DNA of 64,000 bases from Candidatus Omnitrophota bacterium (GCA_018812925.1 JAHJCU010000004.1:62001-126000); one strand, 5' to 3'; positions 44,080 through 52,821 are shown, counted from the first letter of the stretch. Program-made: numbers and translations. Notes: a model not told the origin generated them from the letters alone.

Positions 44080-45084
44080 TTACGGATAAAATAGTATTTT
44101 GCAGGAATTTTTTGCTTCTACGGCAAGTTTCAAGCCCTTCTGGAAATCTTTCAACGACAGACGGTGGCTGATAATAGAGGTTGCATCTTTTAACTTACCA
44201 CTTACAAACATATCAAAGACCTCTTTCTGTTCTATCGGTGTGGACGAATAAGTTCCTAAAATCAGCGTCTCGTGGTATATGAGATTCGGGTCAAGCTGAA
44301 CCCTGGTATTATCGGGCACTTGCGCAAATATACTTAGTTTACCCCCTACTCTGACCATATCTAAAGCTTCCTCAACAGCTTCTTTATTACCTACACTGAC
44401 GATAACTATATCGGATTCTTTAAATTTATCTATTTTTTTATTCTTTATATTGATAACATCTTCCGCACCTAATTTTTCAGCAAATTCAAGTCTTGAATCT
44501 ACCACATCAACCAAACGGATGCTCTTTACTCCCATTGTTTTTAAAAGAATAAGATGCATAATCCCTGAAGGGCCTGCCCCGATTATAGTCACTACATCTT
44601 TGGGTTCAATTTGTATTCTCTTAATATTTCTCCAAGCGCACGCAAAAGGTTCAATTAGAACTGCTTCTTCATCGCTTAAAGAATCCGGTAAGGGTATAAC
44701 ATTATTTTTTACCAACTCTTTGGGAACTTTTATAAATTCCGCAAAACCGCCGGGTTTGATATTTGTACTCTTGAAAAGCTCACACAAAGAAAAAGTGCCT
44801 TGCTTACAGTATTTACAGGAAAAACAGGGAGCATGATGGCTTACAAATACTCGCTCGCCAACTTTAAAACTGCCGACATTTCTACCCTGTTTTTCAATGG
44901 TTCCGACTACTTCATGGCCCAAAACAGAACCTGACTGAACCGATTCCTGTTGTATTTTGTAGATATCTGTTCCGCACAGACCGCATATCTTAACTTTTAT
45001 AAGAAGTTCATCGTCCGTAATTGTGGGAACGGGAATATCTTCATATTTGATATGGTAAGAAGAATAAAAAACTTGCGCTTTCAT
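44080..45084 (-). CDS. zinc-dependent alcohol dehydrogenase family protein (MDR superfamily)
   Basis: 334 residues. Catalytic zinc site: GLCGTDIY and GHEVVGTIEKQG. Structural zinc lobe: CFSCKYCKQGTFSLC, four cysteines intact. The NAD-binding Rossmann loop is VTIIGAGPSGIMHLILLK. The overall make-up resembles sorbitol or threonine dehydrogenases, so a polyol, sugar alcohol or threonine is a plausible substrate, not determinable here. Its start overlaps the stop of recJ by four bases (ATGA), so it is translationally coupled to a DNA repair gene, probably by chance of operon assembly. Confidence 0.9.
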   Translation of the reverse strand: MKAQVFYSSYHIKYEDIPVPTITDDELLIKVKICGLCGTDIYKIQQESVQSGSVLGHEVVGTIEKQGRNVGSFKVGERVFVSHHAPCFSCKYCKQGTFSLCELFKSTNIKPGGFAEFIKVPKELVKNNVIPLPDSLSDEEAVLIEPFACAWRNIKRIQIEPKDVVTIIGAGPSGIMHLILLKTMGVKSIRLVDVVDSRLEFAEKLGAEDVINIKNKKIDKFKESDIVIVSVGNKEAVEEALDMVRVGGKLSIFAQVPDNTRVQLDPNLIYHETLILGTYSSTPIEQKEVFDMFVSGKLKDATSIISHRLSLKDFQKGLKLAVEAKNSCKILFYP

Positions 45085-46799
45085 TGAACATCCTCCATTT
45101 TAAGTATAACCGAATTTCTGTTTTCCCATCCATCAATTTGCGCTGTATAAGCCAAATCTATGATGTCCTGCTTGTTCAAAACATTTAAATAATCCGCTTT
45201 ACCAAAACCGATAACTTCTCTATGAAATTTTTCATCTTTTACCCAGAATTTTATATGATTGGAACCGACTTTTTTAGGTTCGGTCATTATTTGAAGATTC
45301 TTGGTTATAAAAACCGGTTCTTCGTTGCTTAAACCAAAAGGAGAAAAAAGTTGAAATTCTTTTACTACCGAATCAGTAAGAATATCCAAAGACATATAAG
45401 CATCCGCTACTAACAACGAAGTGAATTCCTCAATAGGTAACTCTTCGGCTAAGCTATTTATCTTGTTTCTAAATGGCTCTATATTATCCTGCGCAATCTC
45501 CAATCCGCAGGCGTGTTTATGTCCGCCGAAAGTTACAAGCAATTCTTTTACTTTTCCCAAATTTTCGAATAAATTAAAATCACCTATACTGCGTCCGGAG
45601 CCCCTGCCAATACCGTTATTCAAAGAAATCAAAATCGCGGGTTTAGAGAATTTATCCACAAGACGCGACGCAACTATACCAATTACTCCCGGATGCCATC
45701 CTTCATTGGCAAGGACAAGAATTCTATTTTCACGGAAATTGACATTTTCTTCCGCCATCTTCATAGCTTCCTGACAAATTTCTTCTTGTATTTTCTGTCT
45801 TTGTTTATTATCCGCTTCCAATAAAGAAGCAATCTCCAAAGCTTCTTGTTCACACTGGCTCAAAAGCATCTTAACGCATTTATCGGCAGTATCAATCCTT
45901 CCACCTGCATTTAAACGCGGACCCAAAATAAAACCGATATCGCGCGTCGTAATATTTTTGTTATTAATTTTGGCAGTGTTTTTTAAAGCATTTATGCCAA
46001 CTTTTTTAGAAGAATCGAGTTTACTTAAACCATATTTAACTAATATCCTGTTTTCTCCTATAAGCGGAACCACATCACTTACAGTCCCAAGAGCAACTAA
46101 GTCAAGATGTTCTTCGAGGAAATCAAGTTCTTCCCGCCTGCTTGTCCCGATGTTACGTCGGGGCGAGCAGGTTTTCTCCTGCAACACTTGAGCGAACTTA
46201 AATACGACCCCAACGCCTGCGAGTTCTTTAAAAGGATAAGAACAAACTTTTGGGTTTATAACAGCTAATGCCGGAGGGATATGAACGCCTGCTTTATGAT
46301 GGTCAACAATTATCGTATCTATACCTTTTTGTTTGGCTAACAATATTTCTTCGGAACCGTCCATACCGCAATCACATGTGATTATTAATTTTACATTTTC
46401 CTTTTCTGCTTGTTTTATGGCTGTCATGTTTAGACCATAACCATCCTTAACTCTATGCGGCATATAATAAGAAGCATTTGCTCCAAGCTGTTTTAACGTA
46501 AGAAGCATAAGACATATTGACGTTATTCCATCAACATCGTAATCCCCATAAACAAGAATTTTCTCGTCGTTTTCAATAGCCTGAAAAACTCTGGCAGAGG
46601 CTTCCCCAATCCCATTCAAAAGATACGGAGAATGAAGATCAGACAAGTTGCCGTTTAAAAATGCTTGCGCTTCCTTGGGCGTTTTACTGCCGCGATTTAT
46701 CAACAGTTGCGCAGTACACGGAGAAATTCCTAAAACATTAGAAATTTGACCCGAAAGAAACGGTTCAAGTTTTTTTACTTTCCAGCGTTTCGGTTGCAT
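45081..46799 (-). CDS. recJ: single-stranded-DNA-specific exonuclease RecJ
   Basis: 572-residue DHH-family 5-prime to 3-prime exonuclease for recombination and mismatch repair. Motifs: VYGDYDVDG (85-91), TCDCGMDG, the DHH motif TIIVDHHKAG, and the DHHA1 part with GRGSGRSIGDFNL and FGGHKHACGLEI. Residues about 209-225 (TCSPRRNIGTSRREEL) interrupt an otherwise conserved stretch and come from a palindromic repeat. The ATG (MQPKRWKVKK) has no Shine-Dalgarno. The downstream dehydrogenase gene overlaps by four bases. Confidence 0.96.
   Translation of the reverse strand: MQPKRWKVKKLEPFLSGQISNVLGISPCTAQLLINRGSKTPKEAQAFLNGNLSDLHSPYLLNGIGEASARVFQAIENDEKILVYGDYDVDGITSICLMLLTLKQLGANASYYMPHRVKDGYGLNMTAIKQAEKENVKLIITCDCGMDGSEEILLAKQKGIDTIIVDHHKAGVHIPPALAVINPKVCSYPFKELAGVGVVFKFAQVLQEKTCSPRRNIGTSRREELDFLEEHLDLVALGTVSDVVPLIGENRILVKYGLSKLDSSKKVGINALKNTAKINNKNITTRDIGFILGPRLNAGGRIDTADKCVKMLLSQCEQEALEIASLLEADNKQRQKIQEEICQEAMKMAEENVNFRENRILVLANEGWHPGVIGIVASRLVDKFSKPAILISLNNGIGRGSGRSIGDFNLFENLGKVKELLVTFGGHKHACGLEIAQDNIEPFRNKINSLAEELPIEEFTSLLVADAYMSLDILTDSVVKEFQLFSPFGLSNEEPVFITKNLQIMTEPKKVGSNHIKFWVKDEKFHREVIGFGKADYLNVLNKQDIIDLAYTAQIDGWENRNSVILKMEDVQ
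46137..46171. repeat. in-frame palindromic repeat inside recJ
   Basis: CCTGCTTGTCCCGA (46137-46150), loop TGTTACG, TCGGGGCGAGCAGG (46158-46171): 14-base arms with two G-T type mismatches. The arm matches the rpoN insert at 13 of 14 bases. The insertion keeps the recJ frame. Confidence 0.75.
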
Positions 46800-46815
46800 A
46801 AAAAATCAGTTGCAA

Positions 46816-46906
46816 AGGCACTAAGGCACATAGGCACAAAGTTTTTTGTTTTTTTTAGATTCTATATATTTCCTCTGTGCCTCTGTTACTTTGTCCCTTT
46901 GTGCCT
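46816..46906. repeat. GGCACAAAG-type repeat between recJ and rsmA
   Basis: A run of GGCAC units (AGGCACTAAGGCACATAGG and CACAAAG, 46816-46841) faces an inverted counterpart (TGTGCCTCTG, then TTTGTCCCTTTGTGCCT, 46876-46906). The inverted part covers the rsmA stop codon, so the rsmA C-terminus RHKGTK is encoded by the repeat. Confidence 0.65.
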
Positions 46907-47773
46907 ATTTTGAATCTTAATTTTTGTTATAAAATCTGCCAATAACCCGACTTCTTCCAAAGAAAGCGTTTCCCCCCGTCTTGTTAAATCAATTGGAGAT
47001 TTCTTGTAAAATTCCAATGGAAGATTTAAGAATTTGAGAGTGTTCTTAAGATTTTTCCTTCTCATTCTAAACATTGCGTCTGCTATTTTGAAGAAAAGTT
47101 CCTCGTCACAAACTTTTACTCTTGGGCTTTTTAGAGGTTTAAATAAAACAATAGCCGAATCCACATTAGGTGACGGGAAAAACACCCTTCTTGAAACTTT
47201 ATGAATTATTTCAATGCCCATATGAAATTGTGCCTTTATACTTAAAAAAGAATAATTTTCACTGCCGGGACACGCAACGAGACGTTGTGCAAACTCTTTC
47301 TGAAGCATAAGCACGATGCATGAGAATTTCTTCTTAAAAGAAATCAATTTAAATAGAATCGGAGAAGCTATGCTGTAAGGCGGGTTTGAAACTACTTTCC
47401 ATTCAGGAGATTCTCTTAGAATAATTTCCAGGTCAATTTTTAGGATATCATCATTGATAACTTTCACATTGGGATAGGAAACAGCGGCAAGCTCTTTTAA
47501 AGAAGAAGCAGCCCCCCTATCCTTTTCTATAGCAAACACTTCAGCGCCTTCGCAAGCCAAAGCAAAAGTAAGCGTCCCTATTCCTGAACCTATCTCAAGA
47601 ACTTTTTCTCCCTCTTTTATTTTTGCGGTTTCAACTATCTTCTTAAGGATATTTTTATCAACCAAAAAATGTTGACCCAGAAATTTTCTGGGACTAAGCC
47701 CTCTTTCTATCAAAAGATTTTTGACTTGAGTAGGCGTAGCCAAATCCAAATCAGGTTTATGTAAATTAGCCAT
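46886..47773 (-). CDS. rsmA: 16S rRNA dimethyladenosine transferase
   Basis: 295 residues; dimethylates two adjacent adenines in helix 45 of 16S rRNA (KsgA). Motifs: SPRKFLGQHFLVDKNILKKIV, the SAM site VLEIGSGIGTLTFAL, AIEKD, and the catalytic VVSNPPYSIASPI. The C-terminal domain has VFFPSPNVDSAIV. The last six residues, RHKGTK, fall in a dispersed GGCACAAAG repeat and are probably not functional. It lies upstream of recJ on the same strand, with an 86-base gap. Confidence 0.96.
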   Translation of the reverse strand: MANLHKPDLDLATPTQVKNLLIERGLSPRKFLGQHFLVDKNILKKIVETAKIKEGEKVLEIGSGIGTLTFALACEGAEVFAIEKDRGAASSLKELAAVSYPNVKVINDDILKIDLEIILRESPEWKVVSNPPYSIASPILFKLISFKKKFSCIVLMLQKEFAQRLVACPGSENYSFLSIKAQFHMGIEIIHKVSRRVFFPSPNVDSAIVLFKPLKSPRVKVCDEELFFKIADAMFRMRRKNLKNTLKFLNLPLEFYKKSPIDLTRRGETLSLEEVGLLADFITKIKIQNRHKGTK

Positions 47774-47867
47774 CAGAGTATAAAATGATGCGTTAAAAAA
47801 CTAAAAACATAATATCACAATATTGACCTGTTTTCTTTTAATCCACGGGAAAATATATTAGCAGTAC

Positions 47868-48617
47868 TTAGTATATATCGCAATAAAGCTCATTTTTAAA
47901 AGCACTATCTCTTACAGAAATAATTTTATTAAATATATCTCTGATTCCGGTTCCAAAATTATCTTTATAAATATGCTCTTGTAGAATTTTTATAAATTTT
48001 GCTTCAAAATCAGAAGACTTATGTGTATCTGCCGTATCTGCTATTATGGTTCCTATTTTAATTGTTACGTCACCCTGTATACACAAATAGGTGATATCTG
48101 ATAGTTTTTTAATTATTTCTGGTTTGGGATAGGGTTTAATATCTTCTATTTGTTTTCTAATAGAACCAATGCGATCTGATATTTCTTTGTAGAAAGATTT
48201 TAGGAATTTAAAATCTTGTTTATCGAAACTTATTGACTTTTTATGTATTACTTTTAAAATAGCTTCAACATTTGCAGTTTTCTTGAATTCTTCATAGGCA
48301 TTTGCAAAATCATGATTCTTACCACCATTTTGTTCCGATATCAAATTAAACTTTCGCAAAATTCCATACATAAGAAGGTTTAACGAAAGTGTAATAAAAT
48401 AAGTTTTTTCCCTGTTAATATCTTTAATCTTTTTATCTTTTCTTTTCCTAATTAAAGAATCAATTCCCCAAATAGTTAAAGATACTACTACCATCCCGCT
48501 GATTAAGTTTATAAAGAAGCTGTTAATATCGGGGTGAATATCCAATTTGCAAAGTTTAAGAGTGATATATATAACTACCAGAATTAGCAAAATTATAAAC
48601 ACAATAATTTTTTCCAT
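47868..48617 (-). CDS. hypothetical membrane protein
   Basis: 249 residues with two N-terminal TM helices (about 3-22 and 36-55), a basic loop (RKRKDKKIKDINREK) and a cytoplasmic, mostly helical remainder of about 180 residues with a CIQGDVTIKIG strand segment. No catalytic motif seen. Located between rsmA and the iron-dependent dehydrogenase on the minus strand, with gaps of 94 and 47 bases. It resembles small membrane proteins of accessory gene islands, but I recognise no family. Confidence 0.65.
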   Translation of the reverse strand: MEKIIVFIILLILVVIYITLKLCKLDIHPDINSFFINLISGMVVVSLTIWGIDSLIRKRKDKKIKDINREKTYFITLSLNLLMYGILRKFNLISEQNGGKNHDFANAYEEFKKTANVEAILKVIHKKSISFDKQDFKFLKSFYKEISDRIGSIRKQIEDIKPYPKPEIIKKLSDITYLCIQGDVTIKIGTIIADTADTHKSSDFEAKFIKILQEHIYKDNFGTGIRDIFNKIISVRDSAFKNELYCDIY

Positions 48618-48664
48618 TTTAAAGTAGTTTTTTAAACTTAAAACTTATAACTTACCACTTAATA

Positions 48665-49897
48665 CTATTTTCCCAGTGACAATTTATATATTCTCACAAT
48701 ATCGTTTTCCTTAACTTCCACTGGGTTGGATTCTATAGGTCCTTGCCCGGTTACCATCGCGCTTTTTACCATATTATTTATACTGCCCGGGTCAACTCCC
48801 AATTCTTGCAGCCCTTTATCCATACCTATTTTTTTTAGTAGTTCTTTTACGGCTTCTACCGATTTCATTGCCTCGTATTTATTTGTTCCAAATGCTCTCT
48901 TGCCCATTGCTCCTGATGCAAGACAATATTTCTGCAAGGTAGTATTGTCACCGTTTTCGATATTGAACTGCATGATGTGAGGGGTTAAGGCAGCAAGTGC
49001 GGCGCCGTGTGAAATATTAGGATAATAAGCGCTGATTGGATGAGACATTGCGTGAGGCAATACAACACGCGAGGTGGTTATCACAAATCCTGCATATGTA
49101 TCAGCCAAAGCCATTGCGCCTCTACTTCTTATGTTATCACCGTTTCTATAAGTATCTGTTAAGTAATTGAATACCAGTTCGATACCTTTCAAAGCCATTT
49201 CTTCCGTAATGGGATTGCAATTTTTTGAAACCAGCCCTTCAAGACAATGTGTTAATACATCAACGCCGCATTCGGCAGTTAAAGCAGGCGGCATATTCGT
49301 TAAAATTTCCAAATCCACAACGGAAAGTTTTGGGAAAATATGCTGTGAATATATTCCCATCTTTTGTTTAAGCTCAAGATTAGTTATTACGGAAAATCGC
49401 GTTACATGAGAACCTGTTCCCGAACTTGAAGTTATTGCTACTATGGGAAGTGTTTTTGATGTTATAGGTAGCGGAGTACTTTGAGATGGTGAAAAAGCCC
49501 ATATTGATTGGAATTCTCCCTGCCCTGAACCAGAACAAGTTCGGTTCAGGGTGGAGCTATGACCTGCGACTATGGCTATAGCTTTTGCGGCATCTATACT
49601 TGAACCGCCGCCAAGACCAATAATCACATTGCATTTATTTTCCAAAGCAACTTTTGCGCCTTCATCTACTAATTCTGTTGTGGGATTAGGTGTAATTTTG
49701 TTGAAAACAGTTACTTTTATTACGTGATTTTTCAGATGGTCAATTATTTTTTGAGTAAAACCCAACTGATCCATACTGTTTCTGCCTGTTACTAATAGAA
49801 CATTATCTCCAAGTTTTTTTACTTCTTCGGATATTTTAACCGATACGCCTTTCCCAAAAAGCAGATTTACTTTTGGCAGTTCAAAATTGAAATCCAT
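48665..49897 (-). CDS. iron-containing alcohol dehydrogenase
   Basis: 410 residues with the Fe-ADH fold: NAD site GLGGGSSIDAAKAIAI (94-109), SSGTGSHVTRFSVI, and the iron-ligand region with ECGVDVLTHCLEGLVSK, LPHAMSHPISAYY and ISHGAALAALTPHIM. Substrate (butanol, propanediol, lactaldehyde or other) is not determinable. Residues about 113-128 (SSTLNRTCSGSGQGEF) lengthen the loop after the NAD site and coincide with a palindrome (49523-49551). A GGAGG ribosome site precedes the ATG. It is divergent from the transaldolase gene. Confidence 0.92.
   Translation of the reverse strand: MDFNFELPKVNLLFGKGVSVKISEEVKKLGDNVLLVTGRNSMDQLGFTQKIIDHLKNHVIKVTVFNKITPNPTTELVDEGAKVALENKCNVIIGLGGGSSIDAAKAIAIVAGHSSTLNRTCSGSGQGEFQSIWAFSPSQSTPLPITSKTLPIVAITSSSGTGSHVTRFSVITNLELKQKMGIYSQHIFPKLSVVDLEILTNMPPALTAECGVDVLTHCLEGLVSKNCNPITEEMALKGIELVFNYLTDTYRNGDNIRSRGAMALADTYAGFVITTSRVVLPHAMSHPISAYYPNISHGAALAALTPHIMQFNIENGDNTTLQKYCLASGAMGKRAFGTNKYEAMKSVEAVKELLKKIGMDKGLQELGVDPGSINNMVKSAMVTGQGPIESNPVEVKENDIVRIYKLSLGK
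49523..49551. repeat. palindrome inside the Fe-dehydrogenase gene
   Basis: CCCTGAACC (49523-49531), A, GAAC, AA, GTTC, GGTTCAGGG (49543-49551): 13 pairs with one bulged base. The upstream ATTCTCCCTGC resembles ATTCCTCCCTGC of the rpoN repeat, one base shorter. It is translated in frame within a variable loop. Confidence 0.65.
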
Positions 49898-49940
49898 AAT
49901 ATTTTCCTCCGTCTAAGATAGTCGATAGTGTTTAGTAAAT

Positions 49941-50010
49941 AGTTTACAGTGTATAGCGCATGGTTTTGGGATACTTTCTACTATCAACTATACCCTATAG
50001 ACTATAAACT
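49941..50010. repeat. TATAGACTATAAACT-type inverted repeat upstream of tal
   Basis: AGTTTACAGTGTATAG (49941-49956) and CTATAGACTATAAACT (49995-50010) are inverted with two mismatches in 16. It fills much of the 192-base divergent gap between the Fe-dehydrogenase and transaldolase genes. A shorter related stretch (ACTATAGACCATAGACTA) lies at 28567-28584. Confidence 0.5.
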
Positions 50011-50054
50011 GTTTTTTGTATTTTCATCTATTTTTCTCTTTAGGTCAAATTTTG

Positions 50055-50089
50055 TATAATAAAAAACTTTAAAATCCGGGGAGGAGAAA
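50055..50089 (+). promoter_or_regulatory. tal -10 box and strong ribosome site deciding the start
   Basis: TATAAT at 50055-50060 is followed by GGGGAGGAG (50078-50086), three bases before ATT at 50090. No ATG, GTG or TTG occurs in this frame between the stop at 50060-50062 and 50201, so the ribosome site points to ATT as the start. Confidence 0.6.
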
Positions 50090-51166
50090 ATTACTAAATT
50101 ACATGAACTAAAAAAAGCTGGGCAGTCTGCGTGGTATGACAATATTACAAGACAACTTCTTCTTTCAGGAGAGCTGGATAAACTTATATCTAGCGGTATT
50201 TTGGGGTTAACTTCAAATCCCACTATTTTTCAAAAAGCTTTAACATCTCCGGCATACAAAAAACAATTGGATGAATTAAAATCCAAAAAAATTAGCGTAA
50301 TTGAGGCGTATGAAAAATTAGTTTTCAAAGATATATTGGATGCGGCAAAATGTTTTGATGGTGTTTATAAGACAAGTAACGGCGAAGATGGATATGTAAG
50401 CATTGAGGTGTCTCCGCAATATGCCTATGACACTCTTAAGACAATAGAAGAAGCAAAACGAACTTTTACGGTTTTGGACAGACCCAACATAATGATAAAG
50501 ATTCCTGCTACTAAGGAGGGGATTCCGGCAATAAAAGAAGTTATTGCTTCGGGTATAAATGTAAACGCAACATTGATATTCTCCGTAGAACAATACGAAA
50601 AAACGGCTAATGCGTATATAGAAGGTCTCCAGAAACGCGCATCGGAAGGTAGGGATTTATCAAATATTCATTCTGTAGCAAGCGTATTTATATCCAGAGT
50701 TGATACTGATATTGATAAGGGTTTAGATGCAAAAGGAAATACAGCACTAAGAGGGCTTGCGGCTGTCGCTAATGCAAAGGTAATTTATGCAAAATTCAAA
50801 GAAATTTTTTACAGCGAAAGATTCGAGAAACTAAAGAAGAAAGGCGCAAATATGCAAAGACCGCTTTGGGCTTCTACTTCTTCTAAAGACCCTGCTTATT
50901 CAAAAGTTAAATATGTTGAAGAATTAATAGGTTCCGAAACGGTAAATACTATGCCTGAAGAAACGGTTAAGACTTTCCTTCAATCCGGCAATATTAAAGT
51001 TGTTGTGGAAGAAAACTTAGAAGATGCAAAAAAAATAATTAAGAGTTTAAATGAGGAAGGTATAAATATCGATTTAGTGTGCAAAAAACTACAAGCTGAA
51101 GGAGTCAAGAAATTTGTTGAATCATTTGAATTGCTTTTAGATTCAATCTCTAAAAATATTTTATAG
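50090..51166 (+). CDS. tal: transaldolase, apparent ATT start
   Basis: Transfers a dihydroxyacetone unit between sugar phosphates in the non-oxidative pentose phosphate pathway. From ATT at 50090 the protein has 358 residues and starts (M)TKLHELKKAGQSAWYDNITR, matching the transaldolase family N-terminus (GQS-W-D-I). Starting at the TTG at 50201 would lose 37 residues including this motif. Other features: GLTSNPTIFQKAL, IKIPATKEG with the Schiff-base lysine at about 137, NATLIFSVEQY, and RPLWASTSSKDPAY. The stop overlaps the convergent acylphosphatase gene by 17 bases. Confidence 0.9.
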   Translation: MTKLHELKKAGQSAWYDNITRQLLLSGELDKLISSGILGLTSNPTIFQKALTSPAYKKQLDELKSKKISVIEAYEKLVFKDILDAAKCFDGVYKTSNGEDGYVSIEVSPQYAYDTLKTIEEAKRTFTVLDRPNIMIKIPATKEGIPAIKEVIASGINVNATLIFSVEQYEKTANAYIEGLQKRASEGRDLSNIHSVASVFISRVDTDIDKGLDAKGNTALRGLAAVANAKVIYAKFKEIFYSERFEKLKKKGANMQRPLWASTSSKDPAYSKVKYVEELIGSETVNTMPEETVKTFLQSGNIKVVVEENLEDAKKIIKSLNEEGINIDLVCKKLQAEGVKKFVESFELLLDSISKNIL

Positions 51167-51431
51167 AAAAATCTTTAAATTCACCCGTATATTCTTCCCG
51201 GGCAACCTCTACATTTTCTACCGATGCGCCTGATGGACCATGACGCGACCATTCTATGACCTTTTCTACATTTTCTTTGTTTCCTTCTAATACTGCTTCC
51301 ACTTTTCCATCAGCTCGATTTTTTGCCCAACCTACAACATCACAATTAGAAGCTATCTGATACATAGTATAGCGAAAAAATACTCCCTGAACTTTACCTG
51401 AGATAATTAAATGTACTCTTGTTTTTGTCAT
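51150..51431 (-). CDS. acyP: acylphosphatase
   Basis: A 93-residue enzyme hydrolysing carboxyl-phosphate bonds such as in acetyl phosphate or 1,3-bisphosphoglycerate. Both catalytic residues are in place: the arginine in GKVQGVFFR and the asparagine in GWAKNRADGKVEA, and the end VENVEVAREEYTGEFKDFSIKY is typical. It stands alone on the minus strand between tal and trpB. Its last 17 bases overlap the tal 3-prime end. Confidence 0.93.
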   Translation of the reverse strand: MTKTRVHLIISGKVQGVFFRYTMYQIASNCDVVGWAKNRADGKVEAVLEGNKENVEKVIEWSRHGPSGASVENVEVAREEYTGEFKDFSIKYF

Positions 51432-51461
51432 TTTAATTTCCGATTCACAATATAAATGATT

Positions 51462-51490
51462 TTGCCATACTAACTCAATTATTATACAAT
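51462..51490 (+). promoter_or_regulatory. trpB promoter, likely leaderless
   Basis: TTGCCA (51462-51467), 17 bases, TACAAT (51485-51490). The ATG at 51498 follows the -10 by seven bases, so transcription should begin at about the start codon. No Shine-Dalgarno and no attenuator leader peptide is visible. Confidence 0.6.
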
Positions 51491-51497
51491 AATCAAA

Positions 51498-52694
51498 ATG
51501 AAAAACATTTCACCCGATACGCAAGGACACTGGGGAAAATTCGGAGGCAAGTTTGTTTCCGAGACCCTTATGTGCGCGCTTGAAGAATTATCTTCTGCCT
51601 ATAACGAAGCTATTAAAGATAAAAATTTTAAACAAGATTTGAATAATTGTCTTAAGCAATATGCAGGCAGACCTACCCCGCTTTACTACGCAGAAAGATT
51701 CAGTAAAAAAACAGGAGTCAGGGTTTATCTAAAAAGAGAAGACCTTCTGCATACCGGCGCTCATAAAATAAACAATACGATCGGTCAGGCGTTTTTAGCT
51801 AAAAGAATGGGCAAAAAACGGCTGATTGCCGAAACAGGAGCAGGACAGCATGGGGTAGCCACTGCTACCGTTGCGGCTTTATTGGGTATGCCTTGTGATG
51901 TATATATGGGAGAAGATGATATAAAAAGACAAAAACTTAATGTATTTAAAATGAAGCTCTTAGGGACGAAAGTTATTCCCGTAAAAACAGGAAGTAAAAC
52001 CTTGAAAGATGCCATCAATGAAGCCTTAAGAGATTGGGTAACCAATGTAAAAACCACTTATTACCTTTTAGGTTCTGTGGTTGGACCGCATCCGTATCCT
52101 GTTATTGTCCGTGATTTTCAGTCGGTAATAGGAGAAGAAACGAAAAGACAAATACGAAAACTTGAAGGAAGATTACCTGATTATGTTGTAGCGTGTGTTG
52201 GCGGCGGTAGTAATTCAATGGGTATGTTTTATCCTTTCATAAAAGAAAGAAAAGTTAAACTTATAGGAGTAGAAGCAGGAGGACTTGGTCTTGCATCGGG
52301 CAAACACGGAGCTTCCTTATGTAAAGGCACCGAAGGTGTCCTTCATGGCGCACGAACTTATATATTGCAGGATAAAGACGGACAAATAGCTTCAACACAT
52401 TCTGTAGCGCCCGGGCTTGATTATTCCGGTGTTGGACCTGAACATGCGCACTTAAAACAAACAGGTAGAACTTCCTATTATACGGTGAAAGATAAAGACG
52501 CAATGGATGCGTTCTTTATGCTTTCGCATCTTGAGGGAATACTTCCTGCATTAGAATCATCTCATGCAATAGCTTGGGTTAAGAATTTCGCGATCAATTT
52601 TAAAAAGAATGATTTAGTTGTTGTTAACCTTTCCGGTCGCGGCGATAAAGATGTCGATATTGTGGAAGATTATATTAACCCCGTTAGAAATTAA
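51498..52694 (+). CDS. trpB: tryptophan synthase beta chain
   Basis: PLP enzyme joining indole and serine. 398 residues, TrpB1 type. It starts [19 protein letters not shown]; the PLP lysine is K90 in [26 protein letters not shown] and [12 protein letters not shown] (phosphate site) follow. The C-terminus [18 protein letters not shown] is complete by family standards; the final NPVRN is encoded by the first bases of the CCCCGTTAGA repeat and is probably an added tail. With trpA it forms an operon lacking other trp genes. Confidence 0.97.
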   Translation: MKNISPDTQGHWGKFGGKFVSETLMCALEELSSAYNEAIKDKNFKQDLNNCLKQYAGRPTPLYYAERFSKKTGVRVYLKREDLLHTGAHKINNTIGQAFLAKRMGKKRLIAETGAGQHGVATATVAALLGMPCDVYMGEDDIKRQKLNVFKMKLLGTKVIPVKTGSKTLKDAINEALRDWVTNVKTTYYLLGSVVGPHPYPVIVRDFQSVIGEETKRQIRKLEGRLPDYVVACVGGGSNSMGMFYPFIKERKVKLIGVEAGGLGLASGKHGASLCKGTEGVLHGARTYILQDKDGQIASTHSVAPGLDYSGVGPEHAHLKQTGRTSYYTVKDKDAMDAFFMLSHLEGILPALESSHAIAWVKNFAINFKKNDLVVVNLSGRGDKDVDIVEDYINPVRN

Positions 52695-52810
52695 ATAAAA
52701 TATATTGCATATATTACTAACAGGGTGGAAAAGTTTACAGATAACAAGTTGGTTCAAGTTGTAATTTGCGGTCGCCAATAGATACAATGGCGACCTATCT
52801 CTAACGGGGT
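52679..52810. repeat. CCCCGTTAGA palindromic repeat, copy 3, with nested hairpin
   Basis: CCCCGTTAGA (52679-52688) and TCTAACGGGG pair in inverted orientation across 132 bases (right arm 52800-52809). Nested inside is a perfect 8-bp hairpin: GGTCGCCA (52770-52777), ten-base loop, TGGCGACC (52788-52795). The element fills nearly the whole trpB-trpA gap. No T-run is present, so read-through into trpA is expected. Confidence 0.75.
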
Positions 52811-52821
52811 AAAGGAAGATA

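Noticed and set aside
47688-47706. CTGGGACTAAGCCCTC in rsmA as a copy of the acpS-leader element
   Set aside because: It encodes the conserved SPRKFLGQHFL region of RsmA.
50201-51166. Transaldolase starting at TTG 50201
   Set aside because: It would remove 37 residues that match the conserved family N-terminus and leave a strong ribosome site unused.
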